Below, in pieces: positions 24,300 through 33,637 of a DNA stretch of 64,000 nt. The notes under the pieces were generated by a model, which was not told the DNA's origin, did no database searches, and saw only the letters and a list, made by a program, of their open reading frames with translations. This DNA is from Paraburkholderia sp. BL9I2N2 (GTDB lineage: Bacteria; Pseudomonadota; Gammaproteobacteria; Burkholderiales; Burkholderiaceae). Made by a program: the position numbers and the translations under genes. The stretch is taken from the NCBI RefSeq assembly GCF_004339745.1, contig NZ_SMGP01000001.1:4216001-4280000 (forward strand), written 5' to 3'. Within the stretch, counting starts at the first letter, position 1, and the number at the start of each line of letters is the position of its first letter.

Positions 24300-25600
24300 A
24301 GGCGCTTCTTTCGAAGGGCGCGCTGCGCTCGACTACATCCCGGCGTCCTGCGCTCAAAGCCAGCCGCGTGGTACCGCACGCAGTATGGGCGCTCGGCTGT
24401 GTGAGCCTGGCGTTGACCGCGCCATCGAGCGCCTACGCGGCGGCCGCCCCGGCAGCCGCTACCAGCGCACCCGCAGCGGCTCCGGCGGCCGCACCGGCCA
24501 CGACGGCCGCGCCGACGGCGAAGTCCGCAGCGACTGCCGCGAGCCCGGAAAGCGCGACGTCGGCGGCACAAGGCGCGAATAGCGCCACCAGCGCGCCGGG
24601 TGCCGGCAGCGCGCCCGCTGCTGCGACGCCGCCCTCGCCGCCTGCATCGCCCTCGTCACCTCAATCGACGCAGCCGCCGCCGGCCCCGGTCACGGCCAGA
24701 ACGCCCGCTGCGACAGCTTCGCCTCCCGCGGCCGCCAAGGCGCCTGCCCTCCCGTCGATGCCCGCGCCGGCGTCCGCATCGTACAGCCCGAACACGCAGC
24801 TACGTTACGGCGGCTACCTGGTGTTCCGCAACCTGATCCCATCGCCGATGCTCGAGGCGCAAGCCGCCGAAGAGTTCGAACAGATCGCCTACGGCGCCGA
24901 GCACGCGAACCGTCTGTACGGCGACACGGACGCGCACGTCACGCGCGTGCGGTCGACCGTCGACAAGATGATTCCGTACTCGCTGAAATGGAACGAGCGG
25001 GCCAAGAACTGGAAGTGGGATGTGGCAGTGGTGCGCTCGCCCGATATCCGCATGTACTGTCTGCCGGGCGGCAAGATCGTCGTCTACGGCGGCCTGCTGG
25101 ATCGCGCGCGTCTGAACGACAACGAGCTCGGCATGCTGATCGGCCATGAGATCGCGCACGCGCTGCGGGAGCATGCGCGCGAGCGGCTCGGCCAACTGCA
25201 GGCGAGCCAGCTCGACTCGTCCGGCACGATCCCGCAGCTGTTCGGGCTCGCCGATCTGGGCGCGGCCCCGCTCGGCATCGGTTCGCGCCTGCTGGAAATG
25301 AAGTACGAGAATACCGACGAGACCGAAGCCGACGTGATCGGCAGCGATATTGCGTCGCGCGCCGGCTTCGATCCGCGCGCGGCGGTCACGCTCTGGGACA
25401 AGCTGGCGCAGGCCACGCGCAGCAACCGCGATCAGGGCTTCATCTACGTGCATCCCTACACGCCGGCGCGCCGCCAGGACATCATCAAGCGCTTGCCCGA
25501 CATGCTGCCGTTGTACGCGAAGGCGATCGGCAAAACGGTGGACGCGCTGCCGGACTACGCCGGCATGGGCCTTCCGCGCCGCAAACTGGTCCGCGATTGA
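24296..25600 (+). CDS. M48-family metallopeptidase with Ala/Pro-rich linker
   Basis: 434 residues, GTG start overlapping the ampG stop. An N-terminal signal sequence ends near VSLALTAPSSAYA (about residue 45). Residues about 46-160 are low complexity, almost all Ala, Pro, Ser, Thr and Gly. The catalytic M48 domain follows: zinc motif HEIAH (residues 284-288) in GHEIAHALREHARE, and the glutamate ligand in ENTDETEADVIG. Family members (BepA, LoiP, YcaL) degrade misassembled outer-membrane proteins in the periplasm. Placement after ampG suggests an envelope role. The linker may span the periplasm or be wall-associated. Confidence 0.88.
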   Translation: MKALLSKGALRSTTSRRPALKASRVVPHAVWALGCVSLALTAPSSAYAAAAPAAATSAPAAAPAAAPATTAAPTAKSAATAASPESATSAAQGANSATSAPGAGSAPAAATPPSPPASPSSPQSTQPPPAPVTARTPAATASPPAAAKAPALPSMPAPASASYSPNTQLRYGGYLVFRNLIPSPMLEAQAAEEFEQIAYGAEHANRLYGDTDAHVTRVRSTVDKMIPYSLKWNERAKNWKWDVAVVRSPDIRMYCLPGGKIVVYGGLLDRARLNDNELGMLIGHEIAHALREHARERLGQLQASQLDSSGTIPQLFGLADLGAAPLGIGSRLLEMKYENTDETEADVIGSDIASRAGFDPRAAVTLWDKLAQATRSNRDQGFIYVHPYTPARRQDIIKRLPDMLPLYAKAIGKTVDALPDYAGMGLPRRKLVRD

Positions 25601-25690
25601 ATTGCGCGGGCCGAATGCGCCCGCGGCTCTTTTCTGACGAGACAAATTCTGCGTTGAATTTAGCCTCGCCTGCCACGCCGCGAGTTGTGC

Positions 25691-26470
25691 TTACTTCTTG
25701 ACCTTGTGGTCGTAATCCACCGTCAGCGGCGCGTGGTCGCTGAACTTGATATCGCGGAACACGTCGGTGCGTTTCGCCTTGCTCGCGATACCCGGCGTCG
25801 CGATCTGATAATCGATCCGCCACCCGACGTTCTTCGCATACGCCTGACCGCGATTGCTCCACCACGTGTACTGTTCGGGCCGCTGGTCGAGCGTGCGGAA
25901 CACGTCGACGTAACCCACTTCATCGAACAGTTTGGTGAGCCATGCACGCTCTTCCGGCAGGCAACCTGAGTTCTTCTGGTTGCTCTTCCAGTTCTTGATG
26001 TCGATTTCCTTGTGGACGATGTTGACGTCGCCGCACACGATCACTTCACGCTCCTGAGACAGTTCCGCGAGATGCGGCATGAACTCGTCCATGAAACGGT
26101 ATTTGGCCTGCTGGCGTTCGTCGCCGCTCGAACCCGACGGCACATACACCGAAATCACCGACAGCTTGCCGAAACGCAGTTCGACATAGCGTCCTTCCGG
26201 GTCGAACTCCTCGCTGCCGAAACCGATCACCACTTCGTCCGGTTCGTGACGCGTGTACACGCCCGCGCCGCTGTAACCCTTCTTCACGGCGTGCTGGAAA
26301 TAGCCGGTGAAATTGTGCGGGGCCATGAATTCCGGCGTCATGTCGTCCTGCGAGCATTTGATTTCCTGCACGCACAGCACATCGGCCTTCTGTTCGCCGA
26401 ACCAGTCGAAAAAGCCTTTCTTCGCCGCTGAGCGGATGCCGTTCAGGTTCGCGGTAATCACACGCAACAT
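25691..26470 (-). CDS. xth: Exodeoxyribonuclease III
   Basis: 259 residues. Mg-dependent AP endonuclease and 3'-5' exonuclease of base-excision repair. Endonuclease/exonuclease/phosphatase fold: ITANLNGIRSA (Asn), VQEIKC (catalytic Glu), YSGAGVYTRHEPD, VCGDVNIVHKEID (Asp/Asn) and the terminal SDHAPLTVDY with the catalytic His. An AAGGAAC ribosome binding site precedes the ATG. Close to the Escherichia coli XthA group. It is followed, in the direction of the genome map, by the co-directional ppk2 gene at 46 bp. Confidence 0.94.
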   Translation of the reverse strand: MLRVITANLNGIRSAAKKGFFDWFGEQKADVLCVQEIKCSQDDMTPEFMAPHNFTGYFQHAVKKGYSGAGVYTRHEPDEVVIGFGSEEFDPEGRYVELRFGKLSVISVYVPSGSSGDERQQAKYRFMDEFMPHLAELSQEREVIVCGDVNIVHKEIDIKNWKSNQKNSGCLPEERAWLTKLFDEVGYVDVFRTLDQRPEQYTWWSNRGQAYAKNVGWRIDYQIATPGIASKAKRTDVFRDIKFSDHAPLTVDYDHKVKK

Positions 26471-26516
26471 GTCGTTCCTTTTATGTTCGATTCGTTGATG
26501 AAGCGAAAGGGCACGG

Positions 26517-27356
26517 TCACTCGACCTTGATGCCCTTCAGCGATTCTTTGGCGGGCGGATATTCGAGCTTGAGCGCTTCGAACGTGCGCAACAGCAACTC
26601 CGCGACCATTACATTACGATGCGTCTTCGAGTCGGCCGGGATCACATACCACGGCGCGTACTCCGTCGAAGTCGCGGCCAGCGCGTCCTGATATACCGCC
26701 TGATATTTGTCCCACTGCTTGCGCGCTTCGAGATCGGCGACGTCGAATTTCCAGTGTTTGCTCGGATCGTCGATGCGCGCCTGCAGCCGCGTACGCTGCT
26801 CGTCTTTCGAAATGTGCAGCATGCATTTGACGATGGCCGTGCCGCTATACGCCAGCAACTCTTCGAACTGGCGGATGTGGCAGCAGCGTTGCACGAACGC
26901 TTGCGCGTCCAGAGTGCCGAGCACGGTGGGCACCAGCAGATCTTCGTAGTGACTGCGGTTGAAGATCGTCAGTTCGCCGGCGGCCGGCGCTTGCGAATGC
27001 ACGCGCCAAAGAAAGTCGTGCGCGAGTTCGACGGGCGTCGGCGCCTTGAACGGCACGATGCGCAAGCCGAGCGGATCGACTTCGTGAAACACCGCGCGGA
27101 TCGTGCCGTCCTTGCCGCTCGTGTCCATACCCTGCAGCACCAGCAATACGCGGCGCGTCTGCTGCGCGTGCAAGCATTCCTGCAAGGTGTCGAGCTTCGC
27201 GCCGATCTCCGACAGACGCGCCCTGTCGGTGTCTTTCGAACCGCTCGAAAATGGCTTGGCGGCCGGGTCGAAGTCGCTCAGCGAGAATTTGCTTTTTTTC
27301 TTGCCGTCGTCGAAATACGGCACGCGGAAATCGTCGAGTTCGGGTTGCTTGGCCAT
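26517..27356 (-). CDS. Polyphosphate kinase 2 family protein
   Basis: 279 residues, a single PPK2 domain. Transfers phosphate between polyphosphate and nucleotides. Walker A-like GMDTSGKDGTIRAV (near residue 75), Walker B region FNRSHYEDLLVP with the catalytic Arg, and a lid segment with KDEQRTRLQARIDDP. The ATG at 27356 is chosen because GGAG precedes it; the frame continues 25 codons further but without family similarity. Which PPK2 class (nucleoside mono- or diphosphate acceptor) it belongs to is not decidable without alignment. It may share a transcript with xth. Confidence 0.9.
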   Translation of the reverse strand: MAKQPELDDFRVPYFDDGKKKSKFSLSDFDPAAKPFSSGSKDTDRARLSEIGAKLDTLQECLHAQQTRRVLLVLQGMDTSGKDGTIRAVFHEVDPLGLRIVPFKAPTPVELAHDFLWRVHSQAPAAGELTIFNRSHYEDLLVPTVLGTLDAQAFVQRCCHIRQFEELLAYSGTAIVKCMLHISKDEQRTRLQARIDDPSKHWKFDVADLEARKQWDKYQAVYQDALAATSTEYAPWYVIPADSKTHRNVMVAELLLRTFEALKLEYPPAKESLKGIKVE

Positions 27357-27484
27357 CCACACACTCCGTGATCTGCGTTTAAAAAGACCCGCAAATGAAA
27401 CGGGCCGTTGCCCCACTTTCGTTTCCGGCAACAGCCCGCGGTGGCTGAAGCGTGACGCCTCAGCCGTGCTTCTCTAGTTCAGCT

Positions 27485-28963
27485 TCAACTGGACAGCTTC
27501 TTCTTCAGCAGTTCGTTCACCTGCGCCGGATTGGCCTTGCCCTTGGTCGCTTTCATTGCCTGGCCGATCAGCGCGTTGAACGCCTTTTCCTTGCCGGCGC
27601 GGAATTCTTCGACCGACTTCTGGTTCGCGGCAAGCACTTCGTCGATGATCGCTTCGAGTGCGCCGGTATCCGAAATCTGCTTCAGCCCCTTCGCTTCGAT
27701 GATGCGATCGGCGGCGGCTTCGTCGGTGGCCTTCTCTTCCCAGATCGAGAGGAAAATTTCCTTGGCGATCTTGTTGGAGATCGTGCCGTCGGCGATACGC
27801 TGCAGCAGCAACGCGAGTTGTGCGGACGACACCGGGCTCTCAGCAAAGTCGAGACCTTCGCGATTCAGTTGCGACGACACTTCGCCCATCAACCAGTTAG
27901 CCGCGGCCTTGGCGTTGGCCGGCCCGACTTTGCTCACCACCGCTTCGTAGTACGCGGCCATGGCTTTGCTCGATGTCAGCACGTTGGCGTCGTACGGCGT
28001 CAAACCGTATTGCGACACGAAGCGCTGTTGAATCGCCACCGGCAGTTCCGGCATCTCGCTCTTCACGCGCTCGACCCACGCCGCGTCGATCACGAGCGGC
28101 ATCAGATCGGGATCGGGGAAATAGCGGTAATCGTGCGCGTCTTCCTTGCTGCGCATAGAACGCGTTTCGCGCTTGTCCGGATCGTACAGACGCGTTTCCT
28201 GCACCACCGTGCCGCCGTCTTCGATCAGTTCGATCTGACGGCGCACTTCGTACTGGATCGCTTCTTCGAGGAAGCGGAACGAGTTCAGGTTCTTGATCTC
28301 GGCGCGCGTGCCGAATTCGGCCTGACCGACCGGACGCACCGACACGTTGGCGTCGCAACGGAACGAGCCTTCTTGCATGTTGCCGTCGCAGATGCCGAGC
28401 CACGTCACGAGCGTGTGCAGCGTCTTGGCGTAGGCGACCGCTTCTGCCGCGCTGCGCATTTCCGGCTCGGTGACGATTTCGAGCAACGGCGTGCCGGCGC
28501 GATTCAGATCGATGCCTGTCATGCCCGCGAAGTCTTCGTGCAGCGACTTGCCCGCGTCTTCTTCGAGGTGGGCGCGCGTGAGGTTGACGACCTTCTCGTA
28601 CGCATCCTTGCCCGCCTTTTCGTTGGCCGGAACCTGAATCGTCACCTGGCCGCCCTGAACGACGGGGATTTCGTACTGGCTGATCTGATAGCCCTTCGGC
28701 AGATCAGGGTAGAAATAATTCTTGCGCGCGAAGATGCTGCGCGGCGCTACCGTCGCGCCGATCGCGAGGCCGAACTGGATCGCGCGCTCCACAGCGCCGC
28801 GGTTCATCACCGGCAACGTGCCCGGCAAGGCCAGATCGACCGGGCTGGCTTGCGTGTTCGGCGCGGCGCCGAATTGCGTGGCGGTACCGGAAAAAATCTT
28901 CGATTGCGTCGACAGTTGCGTGTGGGTCTCCAGACCGATCACGACTTCCCATTGCTTGGCCAT
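27485..28963 (-). CDS. gatB: Aspartyl/glutamyl-tRNA amidotransferase subunit B
   Basis: 492 residues. Tail-binding and kinase subunit of GatCAB, which converts Glu-tRNA(Gln) and Asp-tRNA(Asn) to the amide forms. Signature MNRGAVERAIQFGLAIG, EEDAGKSLHE, DLNRAGTPLLEIVTEP and the YqeY-like C-terminal domain (about 340-490). The ATG at 28963 lies 10 nt behind AGGAG; a GTG three codons earlier overlaps the gatA stop but is too close to that site. Last gene of the gatC-gatA-gatB operon. Confidence 0.97.
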   Translation of the reverse strand: MAKQWEVVIGLETHTQLSTQSKIFSGTATQFGAAPNTQASPVDLALPGTLPVMNRGAVERAIQFGLAIGATVAPRSIFARKNYFYPDLPKGYQISQYEIPVVQGGQVTIQVPANEKAGKDAYEKVVNLTRAHLEEDAGKSLHEDFAGMTGIDLNRAGTPLLEIVTEPEMRSAAEAVAYAKTLHTLVTWLGICDGNMQEGSFRCDANVSVRPVGQAEFGTRAEIKNLNSFRFLEEAIQYEVRRQIELIEDGGTVVQETRLYDPDKRETRSMRSKEDAHDYRYFPDPDLMPLVIDAAWVERVKSEMPELPVAIQQRFVSQYGLTPYDANVLTSSKAMAAYYEAVVSKVGPANAKAAANWLMGEVSSQLNREGLDFAESPVSSAQLALLLQRIADGTISNKIAKEIFLSIWEEKATDEAAADRIIEAKGLKQISDTGALEAIIDEVLAANQKSVEEFRAGKEKAFNALIGQAMKATKGKANPAQVNELLKKKLSS

Positions 28964-28968
28964 GGTGC

Positions 28969-30456
28969 TCACACTCCTGCCGGTGCTTTGCGGTGCCAGT
29001 CGGTCGCACGCTGGAACGCGTCGGCCACCTGCAGCATCCGGGCTTCATTGAAATAGTTGCCGATGATCTGCAAACCCACCGGACGCTGCGCATTCGCGCC
29101 CGCGCCGAAACCGCACGGCACGCTCATGCCCGGCAAACCGGCGAGGCTCACCGACAACGTGTAGATGTCGGCCAGATACATCTGCACCGGATCGTCGCCC
29201 TTCGCGCCGAGGTCCCACGCAACCGTTGGCGCGACCGGGCCCATGATCACGTCGCACTGCTTGAACGCTTCCTGGAAGTCCTGCGCGATGATCCGGCGGA
29301 TCTTCTGCGCCTGCAGGTAGTACGCGTCGTAATAGCCGTGCGACAGCACGTACGCGCCGACCAGAATGCGGCGCTTCACTTCCGGGCCGAAACCTTCGGC
29401 GCGCGACTTCTTGTACATGTCGAGCAGATCGCGATACTCCGCGGCGCGATGACCGAAGCGCACGCCATCGAAACGCGACAGGTTCGACGAAGCCTCAGCC
29501 GGCGCAATCACGTAGTACACCGGAATCGACAACTCCGTTTTCGGCAGCGAGACTTCGACCAGCGTGGCGCCGAGCGCTTCGTATTGCTTCAGCGCGGCGT
29601 CGATCGAGGCGCGCACGTCGTCGGCAAGACCAGCGCCGAAATACTCTTTCGGCAGGCCGATGCGCAAGCCGGCGAGCGGCTTGCCGGCGCTATCTTCTTT
29701 CCACGGCTTGCCGAGGTAGCGCGTGTAGTCCTCGTCGTCGCGCACGAGGCTGGTCGAATCGCGTTCGTCGAAACCGGCCATGGCGTTGAGCAGCGTCGCG
29801 CAATCGGCGGCGCTTTGCGCCATCGGACCGCCCTGATCCAGCGACGAGGCAAACGCGATCATGCCGTAACGCGACACGCGGCCGTACGTCGGCTTGATGC
29901 CGGTGATGCCGGAGAACGACGCCGGCTGACGGATCGAGCCGCCGGTATCCGTGCCGGTAGCGGCAGGCGCGAGGCGCGCGGCCACGGCCGCCGCCGACCC
30001 GCCCGACGAACCGCCCGGCACAGCCTTAACATCCCACGGATTCTGCACGGGACCAAAGTACGAATTCTCGTTGGACGAGCCCATCGCGAACTCGTCCATA
30101 TTGGTCTTGCCCACGCACACCATGCCGGCCTTCTGCAGACGCGCGACCACGGTCGCGTCGAACGGGCTCTCGTAGTTCGACAGCATTTTCGAGCCGGCGG
30201 TGGAGCGCCAACCCTTGGTGACGAACACGTCCTTATGCGCGATCGGCACGCCGACCAGCGGGCCGGCGTGGCCGGTATGGAGCAGCGCGTCCGCGGCTTT
30301 CGCCTGCGCGAGCGTCAGTTCGGGATCGACCTGGATGAATGCATTCAGGCTGTTGGCCGCGTCGATCCGCTTCAGATAGAGCTGCGCCAGTTCGACTGCG
30401 GAGCATTCCTTGGCCGTCAATGCGGCGCGCAGTTCGGTCAAACTTTTTTCATGCAT
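28969..30456 (-). CDS. gatA: Aspartyl/glutamyl-tRNA amidotransferase subunit A
   Basis: 495 residues. Amidase-signature subunit that releases ammonia from glutamine. The catalytic Ser-cisSer-Lys set is visible: Lys in PIAHKDVFVTKG, the Ser pair in GGSSGGSAAAVAA and GTDTGGSIRQPASFSG. The full length is normal. It ends 5 bp before gatB. A 192-bp gap with a stable hairpin separates it from gatC, wider than usual for this operon. Confidence 0.97.
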   Translation of the reverse strand: MHEKSLTELRAALTAKECSAVELAQLYLKRIDAANSLNAFIQVDPELTLAQAKAADALLHTGHAGPLVGVPIAHKDVFVTKGWRSTAGSKMLSNYESPFDATVVARLQKAGMVCVGKTNMDEFAMGSSNENSYFGPVQNPWDVKAVPGGSSGGSAAAVAARLAPAATGTDTGGSIRQPASFSGITGIKPTYGRVSRYGMIAFASSLDQGGPMAQSAADCATLLNAMAGFDERDSTSLVRDDEDYTRYLGKPWKEDSAGKPLAGLRIGLPKEYFGAGLADDVRASIDAALKQYEALGATLVEVSLPKTELSIPVYYVIAPAEASSNLSRFDGVRFGHRAAEYRDLLDMYKKSRAEGFGPEVKRRILVGAYVLSHGYYDAYYLQAQKIRRIIAQDFQEAFKQCDVIMGPVAPTVAWDLGAKGDDPVQMYLADIYTLSVSLAGLPGMSVPCGFGAGANAQRPVGLQIIGNYFNEARMLQVADAFQRATDWHRKAPAGV

Positions 30457-30478
30457 TGCGTTTTATCCTGAAGAGCGC

Positions 30479-30498
30479 GGCAGCGTAGTCACGCTGCC
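30479..30498. repeat. Perfect 8-bp hairpin upstream of gatA
   Basis: GGCAGCGT / ACGCTGCC with an AGTC loop, 22 bp before the gatA start, in the gatC-gatA gap. There is no T-run in the direction of transcription, so it is not a classical terminator. An RNA processing or stability element is possible. Confidence 0.5.
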
Positions 30499-30648
30499 GT
30501 GGAGGCGTTCGGCTGCCCGCCGGCAAGCCGAGCCGAGGAAGCCGGAGACAACGGTCATGCAAGCGCCGGAGCCACGAGGCGAGATGCCGCTGGTGGCACA
30601 TCGCCGGAAGGCCGGCTCGCGCGCCGCGCCCGGCTCGATGCGCGGGTT

Positions 30649-30948
30649 TTACTCGATCACCTTCGGCACGAGGTACAAGCCTTCCTGCACAGCCGGCGCC
30701 GGGCGCTGGAAAGCTTCGCGTTCGACCGTTTCGGTCACCGCGTCGTCACGCAGACGCAGCGCGACGTCTTCGATCTGCTCGATGGGATGGGCAAGCGGGG
30801 CGATGCCGGTGGTATCGACCGCCTGCATCTGCTCGACGAGGCCGAAAAAATCGTTGAGCTGGACAAGCGTGTGCTCAGCATCGGCGTCGGCCAGTTCGAG
30901 CCGCGCAAGATGCGCGATGCGTTTTACATCGGTCAGGGTCAGAGCCAT
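30649..30948 (-). CDS. gatC: Aspartyl/glutamyl-tRNA amidotransferase subunit C
   Basis: 99 residues, the usual size. Small subunit that holds GatA and GatB together. Typical pattern: ALTLTDVKRIAHLARLELAD, then a helix with LNDFFGLVEQMQAVDT and the C-terminal LRDDAVTETVEREAFQRPAP...LVPKVIE tail. The ATG at 30948 gives the standard N-terminus; 12 further codons upstream are not conserved. First gene of the reverse gatCAB operon, divergent from mreB. Confidence 0.95.
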   Translation of the reverse strand: MALTLTDVKRIAHLARLELADADAEHTLVQLNDFFGLVEQMQAVDTTGIAPLAHPIEQIEDVALRLRDDAVTETVEREAFQRPAPAVQEGLYLVPKVIE

Positions 30949-31088
30949 GCAGTCACCGGAAAATGTGGTGGACTGCCGCAGCACGGAAAAACAACGCTGC
31001 GACAGCGGGTTACGACGCTGGAGGAAGACCTCGAAAAAGGGGCCAGCGGAGGCAAAAAGTGCCGTCCGTTTCCTTCAAAACATCCAAA

Positions 31089-31094
31089 ATTATA
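31089..31094 (-). promoter_or_regulatory. -10 box of the gatCAB promoter (candidate)
   Basis: A perfect TATAAT on the minus strand, about 140 nt upstream of gatC. The best -35 (TTGGGT, 31114-31119) gives a 19-bp spacer. Confidence 0.45.
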
Positions 31095-31182
31095 AGGTAT
31101 CATTACGCGTTCGACCCAAACCCGGACCGACTTACCAAGGCCTTTCTGAACAATTCCCAAAGATAGTTCGGATTTTTCTGAC

Positions 31183-31210
31183 TTGGCTTTGCACCGGCCT
31201 CCGGTAGACT
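31183..31210 (+). promoter_or_regulatory. Candidate promoter of the mre operon
   Basis: TTGGCT (31183-31188) and TAGACT (31205-31210) with a 16-bp spacer, about 115 nt before mreB. Together with the divergent gatC signal it accounts for the 379-bp gatC-mreB gap, which shows no gene. Confidence 0.45.
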
Positions 31211-31327
31211 CCCTCGCAGCTTCAAGTTCCTGTGGCGCCGCTTCCGCCCGGTTGAAGCTGTTATTTTTTCCGCTGCCGCCCTGCGCAACCATTGCGAGGC
31301 CCGGCTTCCAGCGAGACAGGATTTTGA

Positions 31328-32371
31328 ATGTTCGGTTTTTTGCGCAGCTACTTCTCCAACGATCTGGCCATTGACCTCGGTACGGCCAACACGCTCATTT
31401 ACATGCGTGGCAAGGGCATCGTACTTGATGAACCGTCGGTGGTCTCGATCCGCCAGGAAGGCGGTCCCAACGGTAAGAAAACCATCCAGGCAGTCGGCAA
31501 GGAAGCCAAGCAGATGCTCGGCAAGGTGCCGGGCAACATCGAGGCGATCCGCCCCATGAAAGACGGCGTGATCGCCGACTTCACCGTCACCGAGCAGATG
31601 ATCAAGCAGTTCATCAAAACTGCTCACGAATCGCGCATGTTCTCGCCGTCGCCGCGCATCATCATTTGCGTGCCGTGCGGTTCGACCCAGGTCGAGCGTC
31701 GCGCCATCAAGGAAGCCGCGCACGGTGCGGGCGCTTCGCAGGTGTACCTCATTGAAGAACCCATGGCCGCTGCGATCGGCGCCGGCCTGCCGGTGTCGGA
31801 AGCCACCGGCTCGATGGTCGTCGACATCGGCGGCGGCACGACCGAAGTCGGCGTGATCTCGCTCGGCGGCATCGTGTACAAGGGCTCCGTGCGCGTGGGC
31901 GGTGACAAGTTCGACGAAGCCATCGTCAACTACATCCGCCGCAACTACGGCATGCTGATCGGCGAGCAAACCGCCGAAGCCATCAAGAAAGAAATCGGTT
32001 CCGCCTTCCCGGGTTCCGAAGTCAAGGAAATGGAAGTGAAGGGCCGCAATCTGTCGGAAGGCATTCCGCGCAGCTTCACCATCTCCAGCAACGAAATTCT
32101 CGAAGCCCTCACCGATCCGCTGAACCAGATCGTGTCGTCGGTGAAGATCGCGCTTGAACAGACTCCGCCGGAACTGGGTGCGGACATCGCCGAGCGCGGC
32201 ATGATGCTCACAGGCGGTGGCGCACTGCTGCGCGATCTGGACCGCCTGCTCGCCGAAGAAACCGGCCTGCCGGTGCTCGTCGCCGAAGACCCGCTGACCT
32301 GCGTTGTGCGCGGCTCGGGCATGGCGCTCGAACGCATGGACAAGCTGGGCAGCATCTTCTCGTACGAGTAA
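31328..32371 (+). CDS. mreB: Rod shape-determining protein MreB
   Basis: 347 residues, full length. Actin-like ATPase that forms membrane-associated filaments guiding lateral wall synthesis. Actin-fold nucleotide motifs: phosphate-1 IDLGTANTLIY (about 16-26), VVDIGGGTTEVGVI (phosphate-2) and LTGGGALLRDLD (adenosine). The N-terminal MFGFLRSYFSNDLAIDL contains the membrane-binding amphipathic start. First gene of mreBCD-mrdA-rodA. Confidence 0.98.
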   Translation: MFGFLRSYFSNDLAIDLGTANTLIYMRGKGIVLDEPSVVSIRQEGGPNGKKTIQAVGKEAKQMLGKVPGNIEAIRPMKDGVIADFTVTEQMIKQFIKTAHESRMFSPSPRIIICVPCGSTQVERRAIKEAAHGAGASQVYLIEEPMAAAIGAGLPVSEATGSMVVDIGGGTTEVGVISLGGIVYKGSVRVGGDKFDEAIVNYIRRNYGMLIGEQTAEAIKKEIGSAFPGSEVKEMEVKGRNLSEGIPRSFTISSNEILEALTDPLNQIVSSVKIALEQTPPELGADIAERGMMLTGGGALLRDLDRLLAEETGLPVLVAEDPLTCVVRGSGMALERMDKLGSIFSYE

Positions 32372-32524
32372 GCGAGCCCGTCTCCATGTCAGTAGCGCGG
32401 ATCAGGCAAACGGCCCCTTGCGGGCCGGTTTGCCGTTGGCTGGGCCTACCAGCCTCCGCGTGCTGAACGCGCGTCCCTCGCGCGCCGCCGTCTCACCCAA
32501 CCGCTCACGCCCCCGGCGCCGACC

Positions 32525-33637
32525 ATGGAATACAGTCCGCCGCCCCTGTTCAAGCAAGGACCGTCCGCTCTCGCACGACTCGTGTTTTTCGTCGTGCTGG
32601 CGCTCGCCCTGCTGATCTCCGACGCACGCTTCAAAACGCTCGAAATCGTGCGTGGCGTGCTCGGCGCGGGTCTTTATCCGTTGCAACGCGCGGCGCTCGT
32701 GCCGCGCGACATGTTCGTGGGCGCCGCCGACCTGGCCGTGACCAGCGCCACGCTGCGCAGCGAAAACGACAAACTGCGCACCAAAGATCTGCAGCTTTCG
32801 CAGCAAGCCAATACGGCCGCGGAACTGGCTGCCGAGAACGCGCATTTACGCGCGCTGCTGCAACTGTCGCAGCGCTCCACCACGGAATCGCTGCCCGCCG
32901 AGATCCAGTACGACACGCGCGATCCGTTTACGCAGAAGGTCGTGATCGGCCGCGGTGCGCAGCAAGGCATCCAGAACGGTTCGCCGGTCGTCAATGAAGA
33001 CGGCGTGATCGGGCAAGTGACGCGCGTGTTCCCGCTGCAAGCCGAGGTGACGCTGCTCACGGACAAGGATCAGGCGGTGCCTGTACAGATCGTGCGCACC
33101 GGCCTGCGCAGCGTGATTTATGGCACGCCGAAGGGCGACACGCTCGATCTGCGCTTTGTGCCGATCAGCGCCGACATTCAAACCGGCGATGAACTCGTCA
33201 CCAGCGGACTCGACGGCGTGTATCCGCCGGGTCTGCCGGTCGCCAAGGTGGTGCGCGTCGACAAACAAGCCGACACGGCGTTCGCGCGCGTGATCTGCCT
33301 GCCGATCGCGCCGGTGCGCGGCGCACGCCAGTTGCTGGTGCTGCATTACGTGAACAATGTGCCGCCGCGTCCGGCCGAAGAGCCCGACGCAGCCACGGCC
33401 GCGAAAGACGCCAAAGCGAAAAAGGGCGGCAAACCGGCAGACGGCAAAGCTGCGGTGGACAAGTCTCCGGCAAAAGCAGGTGAAAAACCCGCCGCCGCCG
33501 AGAAACCTGCAGCCGCCAAGCCCGTCGAAAAAGCGCCGGCCAAACCGGCCGCCGCGGAGAAAAAGTCCGCCCCGGAAAAGAAACCGGCCGCTGAGAAGAA
33601 CGCGAAGCCGCCAGCCAAGCCAGGGGCCCAGCCATGA
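32525..33637 (+). CDS. mreC: Rod shape-determining protein MreC
   Basis: 370 residues. One membrane segment (about residues 18-38), a coiled coil (about 70-105), the periplasmic beta-barrel core (about 110-275, with TDKDQAVPVQIVRTGLRS and LDLRFVP), then a C-terminal tail from about 285 made almost only of Lys, Ala, Pro and Glu. MreC bridges MreB, MreD and the PBP2-RodA synthase. The tail is much longer than in Escherichia coli MreC and could bind peptidoglycan or anionic polymers; that is inference. It overlaps mreD by 4 bp (ATGA). Confidence 0.94.
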   Translation: MEYSPPPLFKQGPSALARLVFFVVLALALLISDARFKTLEIVRGVLGAGLYPLQRAALVPRDMFVGAADLAVTSATLRSENDKLRTKDLQLSQQANTAAELAAENAHLRALLQLSQRSTTESLPAEIQYDTRDPFTQKVVIGRGAQQGIQNGSPVVNEDGVIGQVTRVFPLQAEVTLLTDKDQAVPVQIVRTGLRSVIYGTPKGDTLDLRFVPISADIQTGDELVTSGLDGVYPPGLPVAKVVRVDKQADTAFARVICLPIAPVRGARQLLVLHYVNNVPPRPAEEPDAATAAKDAKAKKGGKPADGKAAVDKSPAKAGEKPAAAEKPAAAKPVEKAPAKPAAAEKKSAPEKKPAAEKNAKPPAKPGAQP

